A model generated the notes under the pieces. The model was given only the letters and a program-made list of their open reading frames with translations, had not been told where the DNA came from and searched no databases. DNA of 64,000 nucleotides, from assembly GCF_019880245.1 (NCBI RefSeq), contig NZ_CP082289.1, positions 1 to 64,000 of the forward strand, written 5' to 3'. Made by a program: the position numbers and the translations under genes. The stretch's first letter is position 1. Every line of letters starts with the position of its first letter. This stretch comes from Halobaculum roseum (lineage in GTDB: Archaea; Halobacteriota; Halobacteria; Halobacteriales; Haloferacaceae). Shown piece by piece: positions 36,254-45,525 of the stretch.

Positions 36254-38860
36254 TTAGCGAAGAAATCCGAAGAGCTTGTAGTCGTGATCGGGGGTGTACC
36301 GCCGGAACAGGAGACTGTTCGTCAGCACCGACACCGACGAGAACGCCATTGCTGCTGCAGCGAGCACGGGCTGGAGGAGGCCGAGCGACGCTAACGGAAT
36401 CATCGCCGTGTTGTAACCGAGCGCCCACACGAGGTTCTGTTTGATCTTCTGGAGTGTCGCGTCTGAGATTCGGATCGCCTTTACCACGTCGAGCGGGTCG
36501 TCTCGCATCAGCGTGACGTCTGCAGCTTCGATGGCGACGTCGGTGCCGGAGCCGATTGCTGTCCCGACGTGTGCGACCGCGAGTGCCGGAGCGTCGTTGA
36601 CGCCGTCACCGACCATCATCGCCTGCCGGCCCTCGTCTTGAATACTGTCGACCGCGTTGGACTTGTCCTCAGGAAGGACTCCTGCGCGGACGTTCTTCGG
36701 GTCGATACCCACCTGTTTAGCGACCGCACGGGCAGTTCGCTCGTTGTCGCCCGTAATCATCATCACGTCAACTCCCCGCTCTTGGAGTGCTGTGACAGCC
36801 TGCTTGGAGCTTTCCTTCACTGTGTCGGCGTCGGCGACCACACCCACGAGCTCCCCCTCGTAGGCGACCAGCATCGCCGTCTTCCCCTCGTTCTCGAGGC
36901 GTTCCATCGTCTCCTCAGCGGGAGAGGGGTCGATCCCGTTGTCCCGCAGCAGCTTGCGGTTGCCGACCAGCACCTCGCTGTCACCAATGACTGCTTTGAT
37001 CCCGTGGCCCGGAACGTTCTCGAAGTCGTCAGGCTCAGTCACGTCCAGGCCGCGTTCTTCGGCCCCTTCGACGATTGCACGGGCGAGCGGGTGTTCGCTG
37101 CCGCTTTCAGCTATCGCCGCCAGTCGAAGCACATCATCCTCTGAGAGGCGCTCACGGGTGCTGAGCTGTCCACCATCTGGGGTCGGCTCGCCACCGTCAG
37201 TCACCACATTTCCATCGCTATCAAAGACGACCACGTCGGTGAGTTCCATTTCACCCTCCGTGAGGGTGCCCGTCTTGTCGAAGACGACCGTGTCGACGTC
37301 TTTTGCGCGTTCGAGGATGTCACCGCCCTTGAACAGGACGCCGTTCTGGGCACCAATCGTCGTCCCGACCATCGTCGCTGCGGGCGTCGCCAGCCCCAGC
37401 GCACAGGGACAGGCGATGAGGATCGAGGACGCGAAGACAATTATCGCGAACTCGAAGACTGAAACGGTCCCACCGACCGGGGCCGGGCCGCCAGCAACCT
37501 GACCCCACAGCGGGAGCCAGTCGACGAAGCCAGCGAGAGCCTCGGGGAACAGGAACCAGACGACACCCCAGAGAAGGGCGTTCGCGATGACCGCAGGCAC
37601 GAAGTACGCGGAGATGCGGTCGGCGAGATTCTGGATGTCGGGCTGGCGCGACTGGGCCTCCTTGACTGTCTGGACGATCTGTTGGAGGGCCGTGTCTTCT
37701 CCAACCTTCGTCGCCTCCACGACAAGGACGCCGTTCTCGTTAATCGTCGAGCCGACGACCTCATCGCCCTCCTCTTTCTCGACAGGCACAGATTCGCCAG
37801 TGACCATTGACTCGTCGACGGCAGACTGACCGTCGACAACGACACCGTCTGTGGGAATCTTCTCACCTGGACGAATTTTCATCCGGTCACCAGTTGTGAC
37901 CTCTTCAAGCGGAACTTCTTCTTCACTGCCGTCCTCGCGGACAATGGTCGCCGTTTCGGCTTCCATTTCGAGGAGCTTTCGGAGGGCCTCACCCGCTTGG
38001 CCCTTCGACCGAGCTTCGAGATAGTTACCCAACGTGATGAACACGAGGATGAGGGCTGCCGTGTCGAAATAAAGTCCACCTGCAATGAGTTCAGCAAGGA
38101 CTGCCACAGAGTATAGATAGGCCGTTGTTGAACCGATCGCAATCAGCACGTCCATATTGGCGCGGCCGTTCTTCACGATCGCCTTGTACGAGTTCTTATA
38201 GAACGGCCAGCCGAGGATCGCCTGTACCGGCGTGGCGAGGAGGAACTCAACCCAGCCAAGTTCCACACCGAAGACGGCTTCAGGGACGATCGCGCCACCG
38301 AGCAGATAATTGTCGATGAGGAAGAAGAGCAACGGTGCCGATAACACTGCCCCAAAGAGGGTCAACCTGAGTTGCTTCCGAGTTTCGGCTTGACGGGCGG
38401 CATCTCGTGCGTCCTGGCCCGACTCTTCGTCGGCACCATCTTCGCGGACGGGCGAGTAGCCAGCCTCCTCGATAGCATCGTACAGCGCACCAATAGATAC
38501 TTCCGCAGGATTGTAGGTGACCTGTGCTTCGTCGGTTGCGTAATTGACCTCCGCATTAACGACGCCCGGAATATTTTCAAGAGCGGTTTGGTTGGTCTCG
38601 GCGCAGTTGGCACAGGTCATATCGGAGATGGCAATCGTTACCGTCTCAGAGACTGCGCCGTACCCGGCCTCGTCGATCGCGTCGTAGATTTCTTTGAGCG
38701 ATACCTCTTCAGGGTCGTAGGTGACGGAACCCTCGTCGGTGGCGAAGTTCGCATCCGCCTCCGATACCCCGTCGAGCGATTCGAGAGTGTCCTGGATCGT
38801 CGCCGAACAGTTGGCGCAGGACATTCCCGTGATATCAAGATGGATTGTTTGGCTTGTCAT
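36254..38860 (-). CDS. copA: Cu+-exporting P1B-1 ATPase CopA with two HMA domains
   Basis: 868 aa. Two N-terminal HMA domains have MSCANC (about 14-19) and MTCANC (about 79-84). The membrane motif is [15 protein letters not shown] (Cys484-Pro485-Cys486), the phosphorylated Asp528 is in VFDKTGT, and SEHPLA and [10 protein letters not shown] are intact. C-terminal YNTAMIP and [13 protein letters not shown] match the Cu+ class signatures (Asn/Tyr and Met-Ser-Ser-like sites). It pumps Cu+ out of the cytosol. The Lrp-TRASH gene ends 94 bp upstream, with a palindrome between. Confidence 0.95.
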   Translation of the reverse strand: MTSQTIHLDITGMSCANCSATIQDTLESLDGVSEADANFATDEGSVTYDPEEVSLKEIYDAIDEAGYGAVSETVTIAISDMTCANCAETNQTALENIPGVVNAEVNYATDEAQVTYNPAEVSIGALYDAIEEAGYSPVREDGADEESGQDARDAARQAETRKQLRLTLFGAVLSAPLLFFLIDNYLLGGAIVPEAVFGVELGWVEFLLATPVQAILGWPFYKNSYKAIVKNGRANMDVLIAIGSTTAYLYSVAVLAELIAGGLYFDTAALILVFITLGNYLEARSKGQAGEALRKLLEMEAETATIVREDGSEEEVPLEEVTTGDRMKIRPGEKIPTDGVVVDGQSAVDESMVTGESVPVEKEEGDEVVGSTINENGVLVVEATKVGEDTALQQIVQTVKEAQSRQPDIQNLADRISAYFVPAVIANALLWGVVWFLFPEALAGFVDWLPLWGQVAGGPAPVGGTVSVFEFAIIVFASSILIACPCALGLATPAATMVGTTIGAQNGVLFKGGDILERAKDVDTVVFDKTGTLTEGEMELTDVVVFDSDGNVVTDGGEPTPDGGQLSTRERLSEDDVLRLAAIAESGSEHPLARAIVEGAEERGLDVTEPDDFENVPGHGIKAVIGDSEVLVGNRKLLRDNGIDPSPAEETMERLENEGKTAMLVAYEGELVGVVADADTVKESSKQAVTALQERGVDVMMITGDNERTARAVAKQVGIDPKNVRAGVLPEDKSNAVDSIQDEGRQAMMVGDGVNDAPALAVAHVGTAIGSGTDVAIEAADVTLMRDDPLDVVKAIRISDATLQKIKQNLVWALGYNTAMIPLASLGLLQPVLAAAAMAFSSVSVLTNSLLFRRYTPDHDYKLFGFLR

Positions 38861-38934
38861 GCTTGTTCTACTATACGGGGTCTAGGTTTAGGCGATTTAC
38901 TGCTTCGAGAGGCGGGGTTTCGACTGCAGGAAAA

Positions 38935-38947
38935 TTTGGATTCCAAA
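38935..38947. promoter_or_regulatory. 13-bp palindrome TTTGGATTCCAAA between Lrp-TRASH and copA
   Basis: Perfect palindrome around a central T, 75 bp upstream of the copA ATG and just past the Lrp-TRASH stop. A one-mismatch copy, TTGGATTCTAA, lies at 39626-39636 before the divergent CopZ-like gene. Position on both sides of the copper regulator gene suggests an operator. Confidence 0.6.
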
Positions 38948-38954
38948 GACGGCG

Positions 38955-39545
38955 TTACGCTCCCTCTTCGAGTCGCTGATACCGATCGTCGAACCGTGTG
39001 AGACAGGACGGACAACAGAAGTGATAGATCTCTCCGTCGATTCTCGTCGTTTCACCTTGATTATCAACGGTATTGTTACATTCAGCACAGGTGAGTGCAA
39101 ATTCGACGCCATCAACGGACGGCGTCCATTCAAGCTCGTCAATTAGTGTGACGGTGTAATCTGCTACATCGATCTCGTTAAAGAGTCCATCTACCCACTG
39201 ACGTACGTTCTGGGCTTCAACACGGGCATAGAACCAAAGATCTCCTTCGGAGGTCGTGAAGACGTGTTCAACGCCATCTGACTCTCGAGCCCGCTCGCGG
39301 GCGGCCTCCAACGACGCTGAGCCGATTTCGGCCTGAATAAATACCGGTACACCAGCTCGGAGATGAGCCCGGTTGACGTCAATCGTGAAGTTGTTAATGA
39401 TGCCAGCTTCCTGTAATCGCTTTACCCGGTCAGAAACGGCTGGCCCCGACAAGTCGACCTCCTCGCCAATATCGCTGAACGGGCGGCGGGCGTCATCAGC
39501 GAGTAACGAGAGGATTTCTAAGTCGGTTTCATCCAAATTGCGCAT
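38955..39545 (-). CDS. Lrp/AsnC-family regulator with TRASH domain (2), CopR-like
   Basis: 196 aa from the ATG at 39545. Lrp winged helix (DETDLEILSLLADDARRPFSDIGE, LSGPAVSDRVKRLQEAGII), middle effector-like domain, and a C-terminal TRASH module: LTCAECNNTVDNQ and YHFCCPSCLTRFDDRY. It lies between copA and the CopZ-like gene, with matching palindromes on both sides, so it is the probable copper-responsive regulator of both. It shares its domain order with the protein at 21379. Confidence 0.9.
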   Translation of the reverse strand: MRNLDETDLEILSLLADDARRPFSDIGEEVDLSGPAVSDRVKRLQEAGIINNFTIDVNRAHLRAGVPVFIQAEIGSASLEAARERARESDGVEHVFTTSEGDLWFYARVEAQNVRQWVDGLFNEIDVADYTVTLIDELEWTPSVDGVEFALTCAECNNTVDNQGETTRIDGEIYHFCCPSCLTRFDDRYQRLEEGA

Positions 39546-39625
39546 ACGACCGCTTCGTCTCGCAGGATACATTATTGTTGCCCACAACACACCTTCGAAA
39601 TCGGTGATCTAGGGCTGCGACAACA

Positions 39626-39636
39626 TTGGATTCTAA
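39626..39636. promoter_or_regulatory. TTGGATTCTAA motif before CopZ-like gene
   Basis: One mismatch to the core of TTTGGATTCCAAA at 38935. It lies between the divergent Lrp-TRASH and HMA genes, 38 bp from the latter. Candidate operator for both. Confidence 0.45.
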
Positions 39637-39673
39637 GCAGAAAACCACATAGAATACTCGCCCCTATCTACGA

Positions 39674-39877
39674 ATGGATATGACTCAGACAATCACCGTC
39701 GAAGGAATGACCTGTGAACATTGCGAGCAGACCGTCGAAGAGGCACTCGAAGAAGTTGAGGGGGTTACGTCCGCTACTGCGGATCGTGACTCAGAATCCG
39801 CGACGGTCGAGGGGTCCGCTGAACGGGATGAGCTTGTGACTGTGGTCGAAGACGCTGGATACGATGCCTCTGCGTAA
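39674..39877 (+). CDS. copZ: CopZ-like HMA copper chaperone (1)
   Basis: 67 aa single HMA domain with MTCEHC (about Cys14, Cys17) and the helix EQTVEEALEEVEGV. An ATG two codons on is an alternative start and would match its paralogue at 45155 better. It likely binds Cu+ and hands it to CopA. It is divergent from the Lrp-TRASH gene and is followed by aconitase 71 bp downstream on the same strand. Confidence 0.9.
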   Translation: MDMTQTITVEGMTCEHCEQTVEEALEEVEGVTSATADRDSESATVEGSAERDELVTVVEDAGYDASA

Positions 39878-39948
39878 CAAATCCCGATTCTCGTCGAATC
39901 GGATTCGGAGAGGGATTGATACGACTGCCAATCCCAGGTGTAGATACT

Positions 39949-42732
39949 ATGACTGATACACTTCCGTTCGATGCCGTCCGCGAGCTCGACGTCGACGGGA
40001 CGACGTACAAGATGGCCGATCTTCGAGCACTCGAAGAGCAGGGGCTCTGTGACCTCGACACGCTCCCTGTGAGCATCCGTATTCTGCTTGAGTCGGTGCT
40101 CCGGAACGCCGACGGCGAAACTGTTACTGCAGCGGATGTCAAGAATGCTGCTGGCTGGAAGCCAGACGTACCGGACGCAGAGGTTCCGTTCTCTCCATCA
40201 CGAGTCGTCCTGCAAGATCTCACCGGTGTACCCGCAGTCGTCGACCTGGCGGCCCTTCGATCCGAGGTCGACCGCAAAGACCGAGATCCCACCCTGGTCG
40301 AACCGGAGATTCCTATTGATCTCGTGATCGACCACAGCGTCCAGGTCGACTACTTCGACTCCGAGGACGCCTACGAGAAGAACGTCGAACTGGAGTACGA
40401 GCGAAACGCCGAACGGTATCGCGCGATCAAGTGGGCGCAGAACGCCTTCGAGAACTTCAACGTCGTCCCGCCGGGGACCGGTATCGTCCACCAGGTGAAT
40501 CTCGAACATCTGGGTCGGGTCGTCCACGCCCGCGAGCAAGACGGCGAGAACTGGCTCCTGCCGGACACGCTCGTCGGCACGGACAGCCACACCCCGATGA
40601 TCGGTGGCATCGGTGTGGTCGGTTGGGGCGTCGGCGGCATCGAAGCGGAAGCGGCGATGCTCGGTCAACCGGTCACGATGAAACTCCCCGAGGTCGTCGG
40701 CGTCCGTCTCGAAGGCGAATTACCCGAGGGCGCGACGGCTACGGATCTCGTGCTCCACATCACCGAACGACTCCGCGAGGTCGGCGTCGTCGACCGGTTC
40801 GTGGAGTTCTTCGGTCCCGGTGTGGAGAATCTCACAGTCCCCGACCGGGCCACGATCGCCAATATGGCGCCCGAACAGGGCTCGACGATCAGTATGTTCC
40901 CGGTCGACGAGCAGACGCTCGAGTATCTCGAACTCACCGGGCGTGATCCCGACCACGTCGACCTCGTTCGCGAGTACCTCGAAGCCCAAGGGCTGTTCGG
41001 GGAACAGGAACCAGAATATACTGAGGTCGTCGAGTTCGACCTCTCGACAGTCGAACCGAGTCTGGCCGGACACAAGCGGCCACAGGACCGGATTCCGATG
41101 GGGGACGTGAAACAGAGCTTCCGGGGACTTCTCCACGGGGAGTTCGAGGACGACCTCGATGATGTCGACGAGGACGCCTTGCAGCGGTGGCTCGGTGAGG
41201 GTGGTGCAGCTGATGCGGAGACCGACGGTGGCGTTCAGGTCGAACCCGAATCGGAACTGCACCCGTTAACCAAACGTGTCGAGGTCGACCTCGACGGTGA
41301 GACGGTCGAAATCGGACACGGAGACGTCCTCGTCAGCGCCATCACGAGCTGTACGAACACGTCGAACCCGTCGGTGATGATCGCTGCTGGACTGCTCGCC
41401 CAGAACGCCGTCGAGAAAGGCCTAGACGTCCCGCCGTACGTCAAGACGAGTCTCGCACCGGGTAGCCGTGTCGTCACGCAGTATCTCGAAGAATCGGGGC
41501 TGCTTCCGTATCTCGAAGAGCTCGGGTACGCCGTCGTCGGCTACGGCTGTACCACCTGTATCGGTAACGCTGGGCCGCTTCCCGATCCCATCGAGCAGGC
41601 AATCGACGACCACGACCTCTGGACGACGAGCGTTCTCTCCGGGAACCGGAACTTCGAGGCGCGTATCCACCCGAAGATCCGCGCGAACTACCTCGCGAGC
41701 CCGCCGCTCGTCGTCGCCTACGGGCTCGCAGGGCGGATGGACATCGATCTCGAACACGAGCCGCTGGGCACTGACGATGAGGGTAACCCAGTCTATCTGG
41801 CGGACATCTGGCCGGACGCAGCGGACGTGCAGGCCGCAATCCACGAGAACGTCTCTCCGGAGATGTTCGAGGAGAAGTACGCCTCCGTGTTCGAGGGCGA
41901 TGAGCGATGGGCTGCTCTCGACGCGCCCACGGGTGACGTCTACGAGTGGGATGAGGACTCGACATACATCCGTGAACCGCCGTTCTTCAAGGACTTCCCG
42001 GTAGAGAAACCCGGCGTCGCCGATATCGAGGACGCACGCTGTCTACTGACGCTCGGCGATACCGTTACGACCGACCACATCAGTCCAGCCGGCCCGTTCG
42101 GTCCCGACCTCCCCGCAGGTCAGTGGCTGCTCGATCACGGTGTCGAGCCACACGAGTTCAACACCTACGGCGCACGTCGGGGCAATCACGAGGTGATGAT
42201 GCGGGGGACGTTCGCCAACGTCCGAATCGAGAACGAGATGCTCGACGACGTCGAGGGTGGCTACACGATCCACCACCCGACCGACGAACAAACCACGGTG
42301 TTCGAAGCCAGTCGCCGCTATCGGGACGAGGGGATACCGCTCGTCGTGATGGCTGGCGAGGAGTTCGGAACTGGGTCTAGCCGGGACTGGGCGGCGAAAG
42401 GAACGGACCTGCTCGGTGTCCGCGCAACCATCGCCGAGAGTTACGAGCGCATCTACCGCGACAACCTCGTCGGCATGGGTGTGCTTCCCCTGCAGTTCGA
42501 TGATGGCGACTCGTGGGAATCTCTCGGTCTGGATGGGTCGGAGGTCTTCACGATCCACGGCCTCGATGACGGGCTCGACGTGATGGACGAACTGACCGTT
42601 ATCGCCGAGCGTGCGGACGGGTCGACTGTCGAGTTCCCGGTCACAGCACAGGTCGGCACGCCGGCCGCCGTAACCTATATCGAACACGGCGGAATCCTCC
42701 ACTACGTCCTCAGACGCCTCCTCAGACAGTAA
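39949..42732 (+). CDS. acnA: Aconitate hydratase A
   Basis: 927 aa from the ATG at 39949, full length for AcnA. Cluster-ligand regions are SAITSCTNTSNPSVM and YGCTTCIGNAG; GTDSHTPM and GTGSSRDWAAKG are also typical. It isomerises citrate to isocitrate via a 4Fe-4S cluster in the TCA cycle. The location right after the copper chaperone gene is unusual. Solvent-exposed Fe-S dehydratases such as aconitase are known targets of copper, so a backup copy is a possible reason. 2-methylaconitate chemistry cannot be excluded, as an MmgE/PrpD gene lies at 54478. Confidence 0.93.
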   Translation: MTDTLPFDAVRELDVDGTTYKMADLRALEEQGLCDLDTLPVSIRILLESVLRNADGETVTAADVKNAAGWKPDVPDAEVPFSPSRVVLQDLTGVPAVVDLAALRSEVDRKDRDPTLVEPEIPIDLVIDHSVQVDYFDSEDAYEKNVELEYERNAERYRAIKWAQNAFENFNVVPPGTGIVHQVNLEHLGRVVHAREQDGENWLLPDTLVGTDSHTPMIGGIGVVGWGVGGIEAEAAMLGQPVTMKLPEVVGVRLEGELPEGATATDLVLHITERLREVGVVDRFVEFFGPGVENLTVPDRATIANMAPEQGSTISMFPVDEQTLEYLELTGRDPDHVDLVREYLEAQGLFGEQEPEYTEVVEFDLSTVEPSLAGHKRPQDRIPMGDVKQSFRGLLHGEFEDDLDDVDEDALQRWLGEGGAADAETDGGVQVEPESELHPLTKRVEVDLDGETVEIGHGDVLVSAITSCTNTSNPSVMIAAGLLAQNAVEKGLDVPPYVKTSLAPGSRVVTQYLEESGLLPYLEELGYAVVGYGCTTCIGNAGPLPDPIEQAIDDHDLWTTSVLSGNRNFEARIHPKIRANYLASPPLVVAYGLAGRMDIDLEHEPLGTDDEGNPVYLADIWPDAADVQAAIHENVSPEMFEEKYASVFEGDERWAALDAPTGDVYEWDEDSTYIREPPFFKDFPVEKPGVADIEDARCLLTLGDTVTTDHISPAGPFGPDLPAGQWLLDHGVEPHEFNTYGARRGNHEVMMRGTFANVRIENEMLDDVEGGYTIHHPTDEQTTVFEASRRYRDEGIPLVVMAGEEFGTGSSRDWAAKGTDLLGVRATIAESYERIYRDNLVGMGVLPLQFDDGDSWESLGLDGSEVFTIHGLDDGLDVMDELTVIAERADGSTVEFPVTAQVGTPAAVTYIEHGGILHYVLRRLLRQ

Positions 42733-42743
42733 CACCAACGCGG

Positions 42744-43142
42744 TCAGAAACGATCGTCGTCGGACACCAGGCGGGCGCGACGGTGATCAAACTCCTCGTC
42801 GTCGATTTCGCCACGAGCGTACCGTTCTTGGAGAACAGCGAGTGCGCTGTCATCAGTATGGCCGTCCGTAGGGGACCGCGTTGTCAGCCAGTAAACGGCG
42901 TAGACTGGGAGGGCGATCAGAAGTGCCATCCACAGGAGCCCGAACAGTATCATCCCCCAGCCCCAGCCACCCCAGCCGGCCATGTGGCCGCTGTTCCACA
43001 TGCCGTCGTGCCAGCTCCACATCATTGATTCTGGGACGGTCGCGTGCGTTAGCGCCATTCCGGCGACGACGGCCAGAGTCAGTGCCCCAACGACGATGAA
43101 TCCCAGAGAACGAATCCCGCGTGCTTGAATTGGATTTTGCAT
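42744..43142 (-). CDS. SHOCT-domain membrane protein 3
   Basis: 132 aa. Membrane helix at about 12-32, then an outer loop rich in Met, His and Trp (SMMWSWHDGMWNSGHMAGWGG), a second helix at about 62-86 and the SHOCT tail LQERYARGEIDDEEFDHRR. It is the fourth protein in the window with this tail (also 16355, 17224, 18029). The Met/His/Trp loop could coordinate Cu+. It starts 28 bp after the DoxX gene on the same strand. Confidence 0.8.
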   Translation of the reverse strand: MQNPIQARGIRSLGFIVVGALTLAVVAGMALTHATVPESMMWSWHDGMWNSGHMAGWGGWGWGMILFGLLWMALLIALPVYAVYWLTTRSPTDGHTDDSALAVLQERYARGEIDDEEFDHRRARLVSDDDRF

Positions 43143-43170
43143 TGTTGTACTCCCAACGGTCTCGGCGTGG

Positions 43171-43731
43171 TTAGCCGAGGATGTATTCGAGGGCGGGGTA
43201 GCGCTCGACGAGCGTCTCGCCGCCGACGTCGTAGTTCTCGATGTACTGGTCGAGGCCCAGGATGCGGCCCGCGGCGAACGCGGCGACCGCGAGGAACACG
43301 AGCATGTACGCGAAGTCCCCGTTGATGAACCCGTGACCCATGTCCCAGTTGCCGAAGTAGAACATGAGCATCATCAGCGCGCCGAAGAACGCCGCGAGGC
43401 GGACGAACGCGCCGACGAGGAGGCCGAGGCCGATGAACAGCTCGCCGTACGGCACGGCGACGTTCGCGAACTCGACAAACCACGGCGTCGAACCCATCCA
43501 CGCGAACAGGCCCGCCAGCGGGTTGCCGTTCGTCGCCGCAACGTTCGAGAGGTAGCCGCCGGCCGCGAACTCGCCGGTGATCTTCGTGAAGCCGGAGTAC
43601 GCGAACGCGTAGCCCATCATGAGACGGAGCGCCAGCACGAACCACGCGCTGAGGCTGTGGACTTTCCCGCCGACGGTCAGGCCGCCGACTCTGCTCTCAA
43701 GCTGGTTCATGCCGGAGTCGAGTGTGGACAT
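43171..43731 (-). CDS. DoxX-family membrane protein (2)
   Basis: 186 aa. Four membrane helices: FVLALRLMMGYAFAYSGFTKI, FANVAVPYGELFIGLGLLVG, LAAFFGALMMLMFYF, YMLVFLAVAAFAAGRILG. Like the paralogue at 26352 it matches the DoxX/TQO small-subunit type. It heads a leftward unit with the SHOCT protein, and its promoter has a TATA-like block (43771-43780) plus a 27-bp palindrome shared with the divergent winged-helix gene. Confidence 0.85.
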   Translation of the reverse strand: MSTLDSGMNQLESRVGGLTVGGKVHSLSAWFVLALRLMMGYAFAYSGFTKITGEFAAGGYLSNVAATNGNPLAGLFAWMGSTPWFVEFANVAVPYGELFIGLGLLVGAFVRLAAFFGALMMLMFYFGNWDMGHGFINGDFAYMLVFLAVAAFAAGRILGLDQYIENYDVGGETLVERYPALEYILG

Positions 43732-43783
43732 AATTATTGCACCTTCAACTATCAGTAGGCGGGTAGAGACGATATAATAGCGA

Positions 43784-43810
43784 GCCGGCGTTCTGAGTCA
43801 GAAAACCGGC
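43784..43810. promoter_or_regulatory. 27-bp palindrome between DoxX and a winged-helix regulator
   Basis: Symmetric about 43797: outer arms GCCGG (43784-43788) and CCGGC (43806-43810), inner arms TTCTGA and TCAGAA, with only the two base pairs between outer and inner arms unmatched. It lies between two divergent genes and overlaps a TATA-like CTATATTA region nearby (43814-43821). A strong operator candidate for the regulator at 43846. Confidence 0.65.
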
Positions 43811-43845
43811 GGGCTATATTACCCTCCTGTAGCGAGTACGGACGT

Positions 43846-44196
43846 GTGACTGAGGAGGCCGACCCGTCGGACATCTTCGCCACACTCGACGACGAGTACG
43901 CCCGCAACATCCTCGTGGCGACGAAGACCGACCGACTCTCCGCGAAGGAGCTCAGCGAGGAATGCGATATGTCACGCCCGACCGTCTCGCGGCGTGTCAC
44001 CCGCCTCGTCGAGCAGGGCCTCCTCGAGGAGTACACGCACGTCGACCCCGGCGGACGGCACTACAGCGAGTACGAGGCGCGACTCGAGCGTGTCGAAGTA
44101 CTCCTCCAAGCAGAGGGCTTCGACGTGCAGATCGATGTTCGGCCGGACCCCGCCGACCGGATTACGTCCATCTTCGAGGAAATGCGGGGAGACTGA
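43846..44196 (+). CDS. Winged-helix regulator divergent from DoxX
   Basis: 116 aa beginning at GTG, about 25 bp after a TATA-like CTATATTA, fitting leaderless transcription. Winged helix: DDEYARNILVATKTDRLSAKELSEECDMSRPTVSRRVTRLVEQGLL, then a wing and a helical tail. It is followed 3 bp later by a small membrane protein. It probably binds the 27-bp palindrome and controls itself and the DoxX-SHOCT unit. No Cys pair; its signal is unknown. Confidence 0.82.
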   Translation: MTEEADPSDIFATLDDEYARNILVATKTDRLSAKELSEECDMSRPTVSRRVTRLVEQGLLEEYTHVDPGGRHYSEYEARLERVEVLLQAEGFDVQIDVRPDPADRITSIFEEMRGD

Positions 44197-44199
44197 CTC

Positions 44200-44475
44200 A
44201 TGGAACACACGTTATTCGTCATCGGCAAGCTGTTCACGACCGCCCTGGCGCTGGTGATCGCCTACCAGGCCTATCGCGGATACCAACGGCATCACACGCA
44301 GTTACTCCTGTACGTCGCCGCCGGCTTCGCATTGGTCGGGCTTGGCGGCCTCCTTGAAGGCGTCCTCTTCGAACTCCTCCAGGTGTCGATCTTCGAAGCA
44401 GGATTCGTCGCAGCACTCGTCACCGCAGCCGGGATGCTGTCTATCCTCTACGCCCTGTATGCCCCGAATCCATAA
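44200..44475 (+). CDS. Small three-helix membrane protein
   Basis: 91 aa with three membrane helices (about 5-25, 33-55, 63-87). No motif. It follows the winged-helix gene by 3 bp. Pairing of a small membrane protein with a soluble winged-helix protein recurs in haloarchaea; the fused version may be the gene at 45526. Confidence 0.7.
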   Translation: MEHTLFVIGKLFTTALALVIAYQAYRGYQRHHTQLLLYVAAGFALVGLGGLLEGVLFELLQVSIFEAGFVAALVTAAGMLSILYALYAPNP

Positions 44476-44612
44476 GGATTCAGGACGCCCATTCGACAAG
44501 CGGCCTCTGCGCGTCGTGCCCGGTTCGAAGCCGCTACTGTTCGGACTCCCCTCGTTCTCGATAGTGTAGCGTCGCAGTGGGAGTTATATCCATATCGGTC
44601 GTACCATATCGT

Positions 44613-45008
44613 ATGATTCGAACACTCGTCGGTGTCCTCGGCGCTATCTCAGCGCTGTTCCCGGACGAAATCGTCGAGCTCTTCGAGAAACTCGCGATTT
44701 CGAATCCAGACGAGGGAACAGTGAGAGGGTGGATACGTCCAGCAGTCCGGTCGGAGGGTGTTCTGATAGCTGCGCTTTCACTCTTTAACGGGCGAGCATA
44801 CGCGTTGCTGATGAATCTTACCGGCGTGTTCGGCGCGATAGTCCTCTTATTTCCCGACCTGTATCAGAGATTTGCCACCGCGTTCCTGTACGAGCGTCCA
44901 GAGTCGATAGAATGGAACGAGCGATTCCGCTTGGGCATTCGGGCTATCGGCGCACTCTATGTCTTTTTAGCGGCGAAGACGTACAGGGAGCGTCACAACG
45001 ATACTTGA
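44613..45008 (+). CDS. Unrecognised membrane protein
   Basis: 131 aa from the ATG at 44613. Hydrophobic segments at about 1-15, 46-60, 62-80 and 108-120. No family recognised. Its own AT-rich promoter (TTATATCCATAT at 44584-44595) suggests a leaderless transcript starting close to the ATG. Confidence 0.6.
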   Translation: MIRTLVGVLGAISALFPDEIVELFEKLAISNPDEGTVRGWIRPAVRSEGVLIAALSLFNGRAYALLMNLTGVFGAIVLLFPDLYQRFATAFLYERPESIEWNERFRLGIRAIGALYVFLAAKTYRERHNDT

Positions 45009-45070
45009 GCCTTCTCGCTATTGACACCTGGCGCATCCGATGTCTAGTTCGTTACGGCCGCAGGTATCGC

Positions 45071-45084
45071 TTTGAATCTAAAGT
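45071..45084. promoter_or_regulatory. TTTGAATCTAAAGT motif before second CopZ-like gene
   Basis: Matches TTTGAATCTGAAGT at 13521-13534 with one change; its reverse complement CTTTAGATTCAAA resembles the palindrome before copA. It is 71 bp upstream of the HMA gene start. Candidate site for a Lrp-TRASH regulator. Confidence 0.4.
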
Positions 45085-45154
45085 TTGAGCCCCACGATAT
45101 CAGTATGATCGAAGGGGAAATCCGCTAAAGAGAGGAGGCCGTGTGTATCCCTGT

Positions 45155-45352
45155 ATGACGACGACGATCATCGTGGAAGGCATGACGTGCGGTCACTGTG
45201 AGCAGACGGTCGAAGAGGCCCTCGAAGAGGTATCCGGCGTGACTGACGTGACCGTCGACAGGGAGAGCGAACAGGCGAGCGTCGATGGCGAGGTAGAGGT
45301 CACGACCCTCGTGGAGGCCGTCGAAGACGCCGGATACACCGCTCACGCCTGA
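45155..45352 (+). CDS. CopZ-like HMA copper chaperone (2)
   Basis: 65 aa from the ATG at 45155. HMA domain with GMTCGHCEQTVEEALEEV; nearly the same helix as the protein at 39674 and likely its paralogue. It should carry Cu+ in the cytosol. Just downstream lies a fragment of a regulator gene, which suggests a former chaperone-regulator pair here. Confidence 0.88.
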   Translation: MTTTIIVEGMTCGHCEQTVEEALEEVSGVTDVTVDRESEQASVDGEVEVTTLVEAVEDAGYTAHA

Positions 45353-45390
45353 AAGTAGTTCTCCCCCTCGCCAGGAACCCCAGTTTACTC

Positions 45391-45490
45391 CCCCATCAAG
45401 GAGATGATTGACGCCGTCCAGCCCTAAATTGCGGATTTACTTGCGACGTTAACGGACAAGATAGTCCGGATATTCGAAGCCAAGTACTGA
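45391..45490 (+). pseudogene. Remnant of a winged-helix regulator like the one at 11340
   Basis: Read in one frame this stretch gives IKEMIDAVQP, a stop, IADLLATLTDK and then ends. This aligns with EEMIDAAQPQITDALTTLTDE in the intact gene at 11340-11864, with a stop where the intact gene has Gln. The rest is missing. It is a decayed copy, next to a CopZ-like gene. Confidence 0.75.
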
Positions 45491-45525
45491 GATATTTCAC
45501 AGGCAAACTGCAAATCCGTAATGCT

